A stretch of DNA of 53,924 bases, taken from the NCBI RefSeq assembly GCF_003208175.1, contig NZ_QKMR01000027.1, positions 1 to 53,924 of the forward strand, written 5' to 3'. Below, piece after piece: positions 36,466 through 44,988 of the stretch. The position numbers and the translations under genes were made by a program. This DNA comes from Ruminiclostridium sufflavum DSM 19573. GTDB taxonomy: Bacteria; Bacillota; Clostridia; Acetivibrionales; DSM-1351. Numbering within the stretch: the stretch's first letter is position 1; the number at the start of each line of letters is the position of its first letter. The notes under the pieces were generated by a model. That model worked only from the letters and a program-made list of their open reading frames with translations. It was not told where the DNA came from and did not search any database.

Positions 36466-37869
36466 CTATGCACACTTTATTTCTGACCCATCCAACAACT
36501 CCACACTAATTCCATCTTCATAAACAATAATCTTCTCAACTAGTTTAAAATACAATCCTGCATCAAACCTTTGTATAGGATTTACCCCTCTAAAAATATC
36601 AATAAACCTCTTGGCAGTGACTCTCTCTAAAATATCCTCGCTTTTAATCTGCTTTTCCCACTTATTCATAAAGTAATCCTTATTCTCCAAAATTGTATTA
36701 AAAGAATAAACAAATGCCTCATATAAGCCCCCACCATCAATATGCCTGTTCCTACACCCTATTTTTCCCTTAACCTTGTATTTTCCGTTACACTGCCAGA
36801 TAGTTCTTTTTAATCTTTCATCTGTTGAGTTCCATACCTTTCTTCCAAAAGTACTGCTGCAGCAGCCACATATAACTTTCCCTGCAAACGGGTTATTGTC
36901 AGTAGCATAGTCATACTTATGCAGTCCATGCTTTTTTGCAAATATCTTTCGCCGTTTCATTTCAAACTGTACTGCCTCCCATATATCCTTATCAATAATT
37001 GCAGGATGGCTTTCTTCAACATAATACTGTGGTATTTCACCTTTATTTATAACTCTCTTTTTGGAAAGAAAATCAACGGTATATGTCTTTTGAAGTAGTG
37101 CCTCACCCTTATACTTCTCGTTTCTCAGCATTTTCCTAATACTGCCCTCATACCATTTTGATTTCCCATTCCAGTTCAGTGCTCCATCCTTTTCAAGCTC
37201 CTGCGCTATCCCGTTCGGGCCTTTTCCGCCAAGGTAATCGGTAAATATTTTTCTAACTACTTTTGCTTGTTTTTCGTTTATTACAAGGTTTCCATTTTCG
37301 TCTTTGTCATACCCCATAAATTTGGTATGATTGACTATGACCTTACCCTGCTCAAACCGCCTTCTGATGCCCCATGTGCTGTTTTTACTTATAGAAAAAC
37401 TTTCCTCCTGTGCAAGGCTGGAAAGTATGCTTAACAGCACCTCACCCTTTGAATCTAAAGTACGTATGTTCTCCTTCTCAAATATTACCTCTATTCCAAG
37501 TTCCTTCAGCATTCTAACATAGTTCAAGCAATCTAAAGTGTTGCGTGCGAATCTTGATATAGATTTGGTTATTATCACATCAATTTTTCCCGCTTTGCAG
37601 TCGTTAATCATTCTGTTAAACTGCTCACGCTTTTTTGTGCTAGTCCCTGTGATACCCTCGTCGGCATAAATCCCCGCGAATTTATAGTCAGGGTGGTTAC
37701 ATATATATGTAGTATAATATTGTACCTGCGCCTCATAGCTTGATAGCTGTTCTAATTGGTCTGTTGATACACGGCAGTAAGCCGCCATTCTCTTCTTCCG
37801 TGGTTCAGCATTCTGTGCCATATCCGTTCTGTTTGCCCTTGCTGGTATAACTGTAATGCTTCTTGCCAT
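36466..37869 (-). CDS. Large serine recombinase (site-specific)
   Basis: This 467-residue recombinase has the catalytic serine in AAYCRVSTDQLEQ at its N-terminal resolvase domain, then [12 protein letters not shown] and KSISRFARNTLDCL. A recombinase domain follows (GPNGIAQELEKDGALNWNGK, SIRKMLRNEKYKG). The zinc-ribbon cysteines are CGCC, WQC and CRNRH. It is typical of Clostridia phage and transposon integrases. The ATG has GGAGG upstream and lies inside the end of the preceding recombinase gene (65-base overlap), so the two are co-expressed. It is the parent of the deleted copy at 35577-36053. Confidence 0.94.
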   Translation of the reverse strand: MARSITVIPARANRTDMAQNAEPRKKRMAAYCRVSTDQLEQLSSYEAQVQYYTTYICNHPDYKFAGIYADEGITGTSTKKREQFNRMINDCKAGKIDVIITKSISRFARNTLDCLNYVRMLKELGIEVIFEKENIRTLDSKGEVLLSILSSLAQEESFSISKNSTWGIRRRFEQGKVIVNHTKFMGYDKDENGNLVINEKQAKVVRKIFTDYLGGKGPNGIAQELEKDGALNWNGKSKWYEGSIRKMLRNEKYKGEALLQKTYTVDFLSKKRVINKGEIPQYYVEESHPAIIDKDIWEAVQFEMKRRKIFAKKHGLHKYDYATDNNPFAGKVICGCCSSTFGRKVWNSTDERLKRTIWQCNGKYKVKGKIGCRNRHIDGGGLYEAFVYSFNTILENKDYFMNKWEKQIKSEDILERVTAKRFIDIFRGVNPIQRFDAGLYFKLVEKIIVYEDGISVELLDGSEIKCA

Positions 37870-39019
37870 TTTGTATTTCCTCCTTCACAACCGTTGATTC
37901 AGTTATATTTAGCCTACTGATAATCTCATCATCAATCACTGTTCCTTCGCAGGCATCTTTACCATTTTTAACATAACTGCTGCATTGCCATACTATCTTT
38001 TTGCAGGAATATTTACTGTTCCATGTTCTACGTCTCAATGGTGAACCGCACTTGCTGCAGAAAAGTATTCCTGACAGTGGATAGCGGTTAAGGCATTTTA
38101 TTGAGCATATTGAGTTTCCTTTTGCTTCAGCACGTTTTTGCATTTCAAGCTGAACTCTCTCCCATGCTTCCTTTGTAATTATTGGTGAATGGTTATCTTC
38201 TATGTAATAGCTATCAACCTGACCTCTGTTTCTTTTCTTCAGCTTACTCAAGTAGTTTGGGGTGTAGGTTTTTTGAAGCATTACATCACCTTTGTACTTT
38301 TCATTTTTAAGAATATCCCTTATGCTTGCCTCATTCCATTTTGAACCTGTTACTGTTGGTATTCCTTCTGAATTAAGCAGCTTTGATATTTTTAACATAC
38401 CGTTTCCGTTCAGATACTCTGTGTAAATACGTTTTACAATTTCAGCCTCGGCGGGATTTATTATCAGGTCTCCATATTCATCCTTATCGTATCCAAGAAA
38501 CCTATTAGCGTTTATAACCAGTTCACCTTTTTCGAACTTTTTGCGATAACGCCACTTTATATTCTCACTGACACTCCTGCTTTCTTCCTCCGCAAATGAA
38601 GAGAGGACGGTAAGCATCAGCTCACAGTCCCCAGATATTGTCGATATATTTTCTTTTTCAAATCTTACCTCAATACCTATATCTTTTAATTCCCTTACAT
38701 ATTTTAGTACTACCACTGTATTTCTTGCAAACCTTGATATGGATTTTGTTATGATTAAGTCTATTTTTCCTTCTCTACATAACTTTAGCATTCGTTGGAA
38801 CTCTGGTCTATCATCTTTTGTTCCAGTTATTCCTTTGTCTGCAAATATTCCTGCAAATTCATATTCAGTATTTGACGAGATTAGTTTTTTATAGTAGGTT
38901 ACTTGATTTTCCAAGGATTCACCCTGCTTGTAACCATCGGTGGATACTCTAGCATAAGCACAGACTCGTTTTTTTCTTTTTTTAGCCTTGACTGTCGGCT
39001 GTATTATACTCACACGCAT
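37805..39019 (-). CDS. Large serine recombinase (second, upstream copy)
   Basis: This 404-residue protein has the catalytic Ser in CAYARVSTDGYKQGE, then DKGITGTKDDRPEF, KSISRFARNTVVVL, a recombinase domain (GMLKISKLLNSEGIPTVTGS) and zinc-ribbon cysteines FCSKCGS and WQCSSY. It is clearly related to the 467-residue protein but diverged, so the pair is an old duplication, perhaps with separate integration and excision roles. AAAAGGGG precedes the ATG. The protein lacks the long coiled C terminus of many phage integrases. Confidence 0.93.
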   Translation of the reverse strand: MRVSIIQPTVKAKKRKKRVCAYARVSTDGYKQGESLENQVTYYKKLISSNTEYEFAGIFADKGITGTKDDRPEFQRMLKLCREGKIDLIITKSISRFARNTVVVLKYVRELKDIGIEVRFEKENISTISGDCELMLTVLSSFAEEESRSVSENIKWRYRKKFEKGELVINANRFLGYDKDEYGDLIINPAEAEIVKRIYTEYLNGNGMLKISKLLNSEGIPTVTGSKWNEASIRDILKNEKYKGDVMLQKTYTPNYLSKLKKRNRGQVDSYYIEDNHSPIITKEAWERVQLEMQKRAEAKGNSICSIKCLNRYPLSGILFCSKCGSPLRRRTWNSKYSCKKIVWQCSSYVKNGKDACEGTVIDDEIISRLNITESTVVKEEIQNGKKHYSYTSKGKQNGYGTEC

Positions 39020-39055
39020 TGTTTTTGCCCCTTTTAATGTATATATAAAAATGTA

Positions 39056-39280
39056 TTATTTATATAAAAAAGAGGCTGGATATTCGTCCAGACCTCTAAT
39101 GTATTTTCGCATTCTATTTTCTATTGGTTTTAGCCTTATTAATTCAAGCTCATTGACAATTTTCTTTTCACCGAGAGTGAATTTGAATCCATAAAGCCAG
39201 CTCACTTGTAGCCTTATACTGCTTATTTTTATATAATTATAAGCAGATTGACCTGCTAGTGTAAGAATCAAGTTACTCAT
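39056..39280 (-). CDS. Hypothetical protein (74 aa) of the recombinase operon
   Basis: This small protein is not recognised. It is rich in basic residues in the second half (GEKKIVNELELIRLKPIENR). The start overlaps the preceding gene's stop by four bases, with GGAGC upstream, and the next gene is the serine recombinase 36 bases on. The position suggests an accessory factor, for example a directionality factor, but there is no direct evidence. Confidence 0.6.
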   Translation of the reverse strand: MSNLILTLAGQSAYNYIKISSIRLQVSWLYGFKFTLGEKKIVNELELIRLKPIENRMRKYIRGLDEYPASFLYK

Positions 39281-39600
39281 AGCTTAAATGCTCCTTTACC
39301 TATTTCAAGGATACACCCAAGCTTTATACCATCCTTTAAACCCTGGGTATAAAGGATTTCATTTACCAAGGCTCCCATAAGACCATTGATACCAGTATAT
39401 TTGTCCAGTAATTGACAAAGCTCCTTCTGCTTCTCTTTTGGAACAACAGATAAAATTTCTTCACTGCATGATTCTATATCCAAGCCCAACTGGATATATT
39501 TATTATTGCTTAAGTACAACTCAGCCAAATCCTCGGATACCCTTCCGCTGATAAAACAGATAAAAGCATCTTCAAAGCTTTTTTCAGGTTGTTTACACAT
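39277..39600 (-). CDS. Hypothetical protein (107 aa), first gene of the recombinase operon
   Basis: This largely helical small protein (FEDAFICFISGRVSEDLAEL, KEKQKELCQLLDKYTGING) is of a kind often met beside clostridial serine recombinases; I cannot name its family firmly. AAAGGAG lies before the ATG but is covered by a perfect inverted repeat, and a terminator-like hairpin lies further upstream, so its expression looks controlled at the RNA level. Confidence 0.65.
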   Translation of the reverse strand: MCKQPEKSFEDAFICFISGRVSEDLAELYLSNNKYIQLGLDIESCSEEILSVVPKEKQKELCQLLDKYTGINGLMGALVNEILYTQGLKDGIKLGCILEIGKGAFKL

Positions 39601-39611
39601 AAATGTATTCT

Positions 39612-39835
39612 CCTTTCAAATTCTATTGAAAGGAAATTGAAAAAGGCGCACTGCAGGATTGATATAACCCCACACTGCGCCTGTATGTATTATTGTAAAA
39701 ATATTCTGTACAAGATATAATATACACAGGGTCGCTGTGGCAGCATTATGCTGTCGGTGTAGGTAGGCTTATTACCTGCATTGGCTTCTGGGTGGTGCAA
39801 ACACCCAGAAGACATGGCGGCCTTATTAAATTTCC
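39612..39835 (-). promoter_or_regulatory. Structured RNA leader: hairpin array, terminator-like stem and SD-masking stem
   Basis: Read on the minus strand toward the 107-aa gene, this leader holds a perfect 10-bp hairpin (CTTCTGGGTG/CACCCAGAAG), then stems AGGTA/TACCT, CAGCA/TGCTG and CACAG/CTGTG. A GC-rich stem GGCGCA/TGCGCC followed by TTTTT (39640-39681) comes next. Last is a perfect 9-bp stem TCCTTTCAA/TTGAAAGGA (39612-39635) that contains the ribosome site AAAGGAG. The order (folded part, terminator, masked ribosome site) is that of a riboswitch or attenuator, but no known class was recognised. Confidence 0.5.
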
Positions 39836-39868
39836 TTATGCACATATTAACTCTGAAAGCCTTATCTT

Positions 39869-39898
39869 GCAAGTTATAAAGAATTCTTTATAACTTGC
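39869..39898. repeat. Perfect 30-bp palindrome abutting the RIT element
   Basis: GCAAGTTATAAAG-AATT-CTTTATAACTTGC is an exact palindrome. Its right arm (CTTGC) is shared with the beginning of the left inverted repeat of the RIT element. It may be part of the insertion target or a recombinase binding site, or a hairpin terminator. Confidence 0.75.
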
Positions 39899-39985
39899 CT
39901 TATCATAATTCTACAATTAACACGAATCATACTGGAGAACCTTTGCAAATTCAGACTATCGAGCATAAAATTTCGTGATAATATT
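39894..39985 (+). repeat. Left inverted repeat of the RIT element
   Basis: About 92 bases that match the reverse complement of 43392-43483 with around 9 differences. Shared blocks include TATCATAATTCTAC, TTAACACGAATCATACTGGA and GAGCATAAAATTTCGTGATA. Confidence 0.92.
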
Positions 39986-40103
39986 CGGTATGAAAAGCAC
40001 GAGTATTTAACAGGAAAATAGTAGGATTAGTGATAACTCGGTATAATTTTGGTTTCTTGTGTCATACTGAAAATAACCTATTGAAGGAAAGGAATGGTTA
40101 AAT

Positions 40104-41336
40104 ATGACGCTGCAAGAAACCGCCCTACAGGCTGTGCAGACTATGATAGACAAAGGCTATTCGCCTTTCACTGCTTGGAATGAGTACGAAACTGTATATG
40201 CACCGATCATTAGGGTTCACGAAAAACATAATATCGTTGAATTTAACACTAAATCTATATCGGAGTATGTTTCGGCAACGGAAACAAGATTCAAAGACGG
40301 CAAGATTAGCTACGGAACATTCCATCGGCTTATAGCAGGAGCAGAGAGGCTGCTGATGTTTCAAAATGGGAATGGCATAAGAAAGCCGAAACACGGGAAT
40401 CGTGTTCAAATAGGCGGGCATTTCGGTATCGTGCTTGATAATTTTATTGCCAACAGCCATGACTGGGGCAAAACTGTAAAACCAACTGCAATAAGTGAAT
40501 TGCGTCAACACTTTGACTGGCTACTAAAAAACGGTTGCGATAACTTGGAAAATGTTACCGGTCAAATATTACGAAATTATCTTATTTATTGCTCCGAAAA
40601 ATATTGCCCGGCAACATTGGCACAACTAAAGGGAAGACTCAAACGGTCGTATACATTTTTCCTTAATTGTGGTTATATAGCAAAGGATTTTAGTAATATA
40701 TTTTCCTTCAAAGTAGCCATTGAAAAGAAAATCCTACGTGCCGTACCCCAAGATGAAATTGCCGCCGTATTGAAACAGATAGACCGCAGTTTGCCACGTG
40801 GCAAACGAGATTATGCAATAATACTTCTCGGAATAGTCACCGGACTCCGTGCCTGCGATATTGCCGCACTAAAATTAAGCGATATTGATTGGCGAACCGG
40901 AGAAATCCATATCCTTCAAAAGAAAACGAGAGTCCCTCTTGCCTTGCCGCTAACTCAAGATGTCGGTGCAGCTTTAAAAGACTATATCTTGAATGGTCGC
41001 ATTTCACCTATACGGAAAGTGATTCGTGAGTACGAAGAAGTTTTTATTTCTGTTAAAGCACCGTACGCCCCATTGTCTCATTATGGAGCTATCGGGGGTA
41101 TTTATGCCCTTTATAAATTAAAAGCCGGTCTGAAGAGTGGGACTTTCCACGACCTTCGGCGTGCTATTGGCAAAAATATGGTTACTGCTGAAATTCCAGT
41201 AAGCACTGTTTCTCAGGTTTTGGGGCATGGTGATTTAGATAGCACAAAGCAGTACATTTCGCTTGACAGTATCCATCTAAAGGAGTGTGCCTTAAATTTC
41301 CAAGGTATTGTTCCGAAAGGCGGTGCTGCGGAATGA
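40104..41336 (+). CDS. ritA: Tyrosine recombinase, first of RIT trio
   Basis: This 410-residue integrase-family protein has a SAM-like N-terminal region and a catalytic domain with Arg in VTGLRACDIAAL, a beta-hairpin Lys in LQKKTRV, HDLRR, LGHGD, and the nucleophile Tyr in TKQYISLD. All catalytic residues are present. AAAGGAATGG precedes the ATG. It is the first of three translationally coupled recombinases. Confidence 0.93.
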   Translation: MTLQETALQAVQTMIDKGYSPFTAWNEYETVYAPIIRVHEKHNIVEFNTKSISEYVSATETRFKDGKISYGTFHRLIAGAERLLMFQNGNGIRKPKHGNRVQIGGHFGIVLDNFIANSHDWGKTVKPTAISELRQHFDWLLKNGCDNLENVTGQILRNYLIYCSEKYCPATLAQLKGRLKRSYTFFLNCGYIAKDFSNIFSFKVAIEKKILRAVPQDEIAAVLKQIDRSLPRGKRDYAIILLGIVTGLRACDIAALKLSDIDWRTGEIHILQKKTRVPLALPLTQDVGAALKDYILNGRISPIRKVIREYEEVFISVKAPYAPLSHYGAIGGIYALYKLKAGLKSGTFHDLRRAIGKNMVTAEIPVSTVSQVLGHGDLDSTKQYISLDSIHLKECALNFQGIVPKGGAAE

Positions 41337-42289
41337 CGGAGTTCATAAGTAAATCTAGTTACGATTTGGACGGATTCTTATCGTTGAAAAAAGCATTCGG
41401 TACAGAAATGGGATCTATACTGCCCTACATTAAATCTTTTGACAAATTTTGTTCTGAGCATTATCCAAGCACAGATGTTTTAACAAGGGAAATAGCCCTT
41501 GGGTGGTTGTCCGAGAAATCGCAAGTGTCTAAAAACAAGCAGGAATCGTCTGTTGTGAGGCAATTTGGAAAATACCTTAACGCAATAGGGAAAACAGCGT
41601 ATATTTTGCCTGATAATTTTGTACTTGCAAAATCAGGATTTGTTCCATATATTCCAAGCAATGGTGAATTAACGGCGTTTTTTGCGGCTGTCGATTCGTT
41701 GAAGCCGAGGAAAAACAGTCGAGCATCCATTATTGCTCCTATACTTTTCCGTCTACTGTATACTTGTGGATTGCGACCGAACGAGGGGCGAGAGCTAAAA
41801 GTCAAGGATATTAATCTTCAAAACGGTGAAATTCTCATACGCCATAACAAGCAGCACAAAGAGCGAATTGTAGTGATGTCAAATGATATGTTATGTTTGT
41901 GCTTAGAATATGACGTAAAAAGAAAAGAACTATCAACAGACGGCATGTTTTTCTTTCCTGGCAATGGCAACAATCCTTACGATTCAGATAGGTTATGGGA
42001 ATTATTCAGGGCTTGCTGGCGTTTAGCAAACCCCTATATTCCGGAAGATAAACTTCCACCGTTTAGACCGTATGATTTGCGACATTGTTTTGCTTCAACT
42101 GTAATTCACCGCTGGCTCGACGAAGGACGCAATATTGAAGCAATGTTGCCCTATCTTCGAGCATATATGGGTCATGAAACATTTAACAGTACAATTTATT
42201 ACGTTCATCTATTGCCGGAATGTATCGTACGTTCAGCGGGTGTCAACCTTTCGGCATTTGAGAACTTGTTGCCGGAGGTAGACAAATGA
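41333..42289 (+). CDS. ritB: Tyrosine recombinase, second of RIT trio
   Basis: This integrase-family protein has about 318 residues. The frame opens at 41285, but the ATG at 41333 overlaps the ritA stop (ATGA) with AAAGGCGG upstream and was chosen. Motifs are TCGLRPNEGREL, HNKQHKERIV, RPYDLRHCFA, YMGHET and Tyr in STIYYVHLL. The first His of HxxR is replaced by Tyr (YDLRH), a change to test for reduced activity. Confidence 0.92.
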   Translation: MTEFISKSSYDLDGFLSLKKAFGTEMGSILPYIKSFDKFCSEHYPSTDVLTREIALGWLSEKSQVSKNKQESSVVRQFGKYLNAIGKTAYILPDNFVLAKSGFVPYIPSNGELTAFFAAVDSLKPRKNSRASIIAPILFRLLYTCGLRPNEGRELKVKDINLQNGEILIRHNKQHKERIVVMSNDMLCLCLEYDVKRKELSTDGMFFFPGNGNNPYDSDRLWELFRACWRLANPYIPEDKLPPFRPYDLRHCFASTVIHRWLDEGRNIEAMLPYLRAYMGHETFNSTIYYVHLLPECIVRSAGVNLSAFENLLPEVDK

Positions 42290-43335
42290 AAGCGGTAAAA
42301 GATTCTAAGCTATTTAACCTAATATGTGAATACTTCACCGAATATCTTCCGAAACAGCGCAAGTGCAGTCCCAATACGATTAGGGCATACCAAAATGCAC
42401 TTGAATTGTTGCTTGACTTCATAAAGATGCAAAAGAATATTCGGATAACAGACATTACATTTAATATGCTTGACCGCAATACAGTTTCCGCCTTCCTTGA
42501 ATGGATTGAATCTGAACGCGGAGCAAGTGTAGCAACTCAGAATCAGCGGCTTGCCGCAATTCATGCGTTTTTCTCGTTTGTTGCGGATGCCGAGCCCTAT
42601 CTCGTCGCTAAAGCAGACGAGATAGGTAGAATCAAAGCAACTAAGTGCGAAAAGAAAAGCAATGTCAAGTATTTAAGTGAAGCTGCGATTAAAGCTATTT
42701 TAGCAGAACCCAGCGGTAAAAGTGAAAAAGAGCTTCGAGACAGATTTTTAATGATAATGCTTTACGACACCGGTGCAAGAATACAGGAAATTCTGGACAT
42801 TCGCCTATGCAACCTGCAACTCACTGGTACTCCAACTGTAACACTTCACGGCAAAGGTAATAAAACGCGAAAAGTTGCACTGATGGAGGGGACTGTCAAG
42901 CATTTGAAACGTTATCTTAATGTGTTTCATTCGCAAACCGACATGTACTCTGAGCAATATCTTTTTTACGTCAAACGCAACGATGGAAACAAGCGTATGA
43001 CTGAAGATAATGCTCGGCGACTTATTCGAGATTATGGAGTTTCTGCAAAAGAAAACTGTCCAGAAGTCCCAGATAATGTTCACCCACACTTGTTCAGACA
43101 TTCACGTGCTATGCATTTGTATCAGCACGGAATGCCCCTTGCGTTAATTTCTCAGTGGCTTGGGCATTCCGAGGTGGAAACCACATTGATTTACGCCCAT
43201 GCTGACACAGAAATGAAACGAAAAGCAATTGAAGCCGCAACCCCAAAGGATAGCCCCTTGAAAGAATTTGTCAACGCTGACAGATTTACTATGAATGATG
43301 AAGATCTTATTAAGCGACTATATGGGCTGAAGTAG
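42286..43335 (+). CDS. ritC: Tyrosine recombinase, third of RIT trio
   Basis: This 349-residue integrase-family protein has a core-binding domain (SPNTIRAYQNALELLLDFI) and a full catalytic set: DTGARIQEIL, HGKGNKTRKVAL, HPHLFRHSRA, WLGHSEVETT and the nucleophile in LIYAHAD. The start overlaps the ritB stop by four bases (ATGA) with GGAGG upstream. It resembles XerD-like recombinases most closely of the three. Confidence 0.94.
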   Translation: MKAVKDSKLFNLICEYFTEYLPKQRKCSPNTIRAYQNALELLLDFIKMQKNIRITDITFNMLDRNTVSAFLEWIESERGASVATQNQRLAAIHAFFSFVADAEPYLVAKADEIGRIKATKCEKKSNVKYLSEAAIKAILAEPSGKSEKELRDRFLMIMLYDTGARIQEILDIRLCNLQLTGTPTVTLHGKGNKTRKVALMEGTVKHLKRYLNVFHSQTDMYSEQYLFYVKRNDGNKRMTEDNARRLIRDYGVSAKENCPEVPDNVHPHLFRHSRAMHLYQHGMPLALISQWLGHSEVETTLIYAHADTEMKRKAIEAATPKDSPLKEFVNADRFTMNDEDLIKRLYGLK

Positions 43336-43391
43336 TTAGATTATCACGAATACCATTGTGTTCCATTGATTGACGAGCAGTTTGATCAAAA

Positions 43392-43483
43392 AATATTATC
43401 ACGAAATTTTATGCTCTAAAGCCTGATTTTGCAAGGGTTCTCCAGTATGATTCGTGTTAATCGTAGAATTATGATATTGCAAG
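43392..43483 (-). repeat. Right inverted repeat of the RIT element
   Basis: This is the reverse-complement partner of 39894-39985, ending at GATATTGCAAG. It lies 56 bases after the ritC stop. The flank beyond (43484-43573) is AT-rich with no gene seen. Confidence 0.92.
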
Positions 43484-43573
43484 TAGTACAGCCTCATTTT
43501 ATCAATTTGTTTACATTATATTTCTACTGTTTTTTTTAATAACTTCTATGGTTTTTTAATTTTTAAATTAATC

Positions 43574-44281
43574 TTATTTTGATAGTATCTCTGCTGCTCT
43601 TTTTATCAAAATAGCAACATAGTCACCTTTTACTGTTTTTCCAGCTATGGCATTGTTAACCCAGTAATCTGTATCAGATATGATACCTTTTTCCTTCATT
43701 AGCTTAACTGCCTGTCCAATTTCATGGTTTTCTGAAATATGCTCAATTCCGAAGTATTTTAACACTCCTTTTGCAAGAGCTATACCTATTTCTTCTATAT
43801 TATATGTAATCCATTTTGCATCCTCAGAATTATCGTGATATGCAATTTCTATCAGGGCAGCAGGGGCATTTGTTTTTGCCAGTTCATAAAGAGGCTTACC
43901 AGTGCCGAAATGGTTGTATCCCTCCATAACTCCTCTATCACTGGTTGGCGTTAAGGGCGATAATTCAGTATATATTGCTCTTGCCAGCTTCTCAGCTTCT
44001 CCACCAAATTTGTGACAATACACCTCACAGCCTCTTGCCTTACCATTTGATGCATTTGAATGTATTGCAAAATGTATGTCAGGCTTTTTGTTGTTACTAT
44101 CAGTTACCACTTGTGCAAGTAGCATTTCTGGCTTATTTCTATATACTGTAAGTCCATGACCTTTTAGTACTCTCTCAAGAGCATCCGCCACCTTGTTCAT
44201 CATTTTTTCCTCTGTGCCATAGTTTCCTACACCAACATTTTTCTCTTGTGTTGACGGGCTTAAATATACTGATTTACTCAT
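43574..44281 (-). CDS. Phage endolysin, N-acetylmuramoyl-L-alanine amidase (Amidase_3)
   Basis: This 235-residue zinc amidase cleaves the bond between muramic acid and the stem peptide. It starts VYLSPSTQEKN, has IHFAIHSNASNG with a zinc His, and has the catalytic Glu in ALIEIAYHDN. The last 50 residues (AVKLMKEKGIISDTDYWVNN) look like a small C-terminal helical domain often found after clostridial amidases. It overlaps the holin gene by eight bases, forming a lysis pair. No signal peptide is seen, as expected for a holin-dependent enzyme. Confidence 0.93.
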   Translation of the reverse strand: MSKSVYLSPSTQEKNVGVGNYGTEEKMMNKVADALERVLKGHGLTVYRNKPEMLLAQVVTDSNNKKPDIHFAIHSNASNGKARGCEVYCHKFGGEAEKLARAIYTELSPLTPTSDRGVMEGYNHFGTGKPLYELAKTNAPAALIEIAYHDNSEDAKWITYNIEEIGIALAKGVLKYFGIEHISENHEIGQAVKLMKEKGIISDTDYWVNNAIAGKTVKGDYVAILIKRAAEILSK

Positions 44282-44684
44282 TGCTTTTATCCTCCTTGTT
44301 AAGCTGCTCCAAAGCCTTCTTTAGTTTTTCCGGTATTGGCAGTCCAATTTTCCCCGTATTCTCAAATATACTTATTGATTCATTGGCTATGTAAAAAAAG
44401 ATTGTGGCTGTACGTATCGCACTACCGTTCTTGATTAAATAGATGTCTATGATGTTTGCGATACCAACCATGATAAAAATTAGTATCTTTTTAAATATTC
44501 CACGGAAGCCTATATCGCTTGACAGCTTTTTCTCAAGCACTGCTACCATTAGCCCTGTAATATAATCGATGGCTACAAATGCAAGCAGTGCATACATAAA
44601 ACCATCAAATCCTCCCATAAGCCAGCCTATATATCCGCCTATCGCTGTAAATATTATTTGAATGGTGTGAAGCATATTTTTCAT
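44274..44684 (-). CDS. Phage holin (phage_holin_4/TcdE-like)
   Basis: This 136-residue membrane protein has about three to four hydrophobic segments (IQIIFTAIGGYIGWLMGG, ALLAFVAIDYITGLMVAVL, IFKKILIFIMVGIANII) and the family signature DYITG. The C terminus is charged. It permeabilises the membrane for the amidase encoded next. It is read from a separate stretch downstream of two terminators, so the lysis pair probably has its own promoter in 44685-44840. Confidence 0.92.
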   Translation of the reverse strand: MKNMLHTIQIIFTAIGGYIGWLMGGFDGFMYALLAFVAIDYITGLMVAVLEKKLSSDIGFRGIFKKILIFIMVGIANIIDIYLIKNGSAIRTATIFFYIANESISIFENTGKIGLPIPEKLKKALEQLNKEDKSNE

Positions 44685-44841
44685 GTGTTTTTTCCCCCTA
44701 TAACTATAAAATTTGTCCTCAAAAATAGACTTTTTATTACTTTGTTATTCCACTTTTTTAATTTCTGCTGTTATACTTTTTTGTTTTTATACTTTTTTGC
44801 TAATAATTAGCTTAAACTACTTTGGGAATAGTATTTTTGGC

Positions 44842-44876
44842 AAAAAGATAGGGAGAGACTGTTATATATCTCTCCC
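44842..44876 (-). terminator. Rho-independent terminator (minus strand)
   Basis: The perfect 8-bp stem GGGAGAGA/TCTCTCCC is followed on the minus strand by TATCTTTTT. It lies between the tail gene block and the holin gene. Confidence 0.8.
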
Positions 44877-44939
44877 GTTAAATCAAGTATTGTTGCATTT
44901 TCATATTGTATTGATTTGTCACCTTTTTATATTACTTCA

Positions 44940-44974
44940 AAACAAAAGGACCTACCTCGAAATAAGTAAGTCCC
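44940..44974 (-). terminator. Rho-independent terminator after the tail gene block
   Basis: The stem GGACTTAC/GTAGGTCC (one G-U pair) is followed by TTTTGTTTT on the minus strand, 15 bases after the stop of the gene ending at 44989. With the terminator at 44842-44876 it forms a tandem pair. Confidence 0.8.
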
Positions 44975-44988
44975 TAACAAATGTATTA

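Larger units (their letters stand above)
39894..43483 (+). mobile_element. RIT element (recombinase-in-trio)
   Basis: Three consecutive tyrosine recombinase genes, each overlapping the next by four bases, lie between long inverted repeats of about 92 bp. This is the defining layout of RIT elements (known family). All three genes are open and the repeats are about 90 percent alike, so the element looks intact. GC content is slightly higher than in the surroundings, consistent with arrival from elsewhere. Confidence 0.92.

Noticed and set aside
39612-39835. Known riboswitch classes (c-di-GMP, cobalamin, SAM, TPP, FMN)
   Set aside because: None of the consensus boxes I know for these classes could be matched by eye.
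39690-39872. 60-aa open frame on the minus strand upstream of the recombinase operon
   Set aside because: It coincides with the string of hairpins and has no ribosome site; the RNA structure explains the sequence better than a protein.
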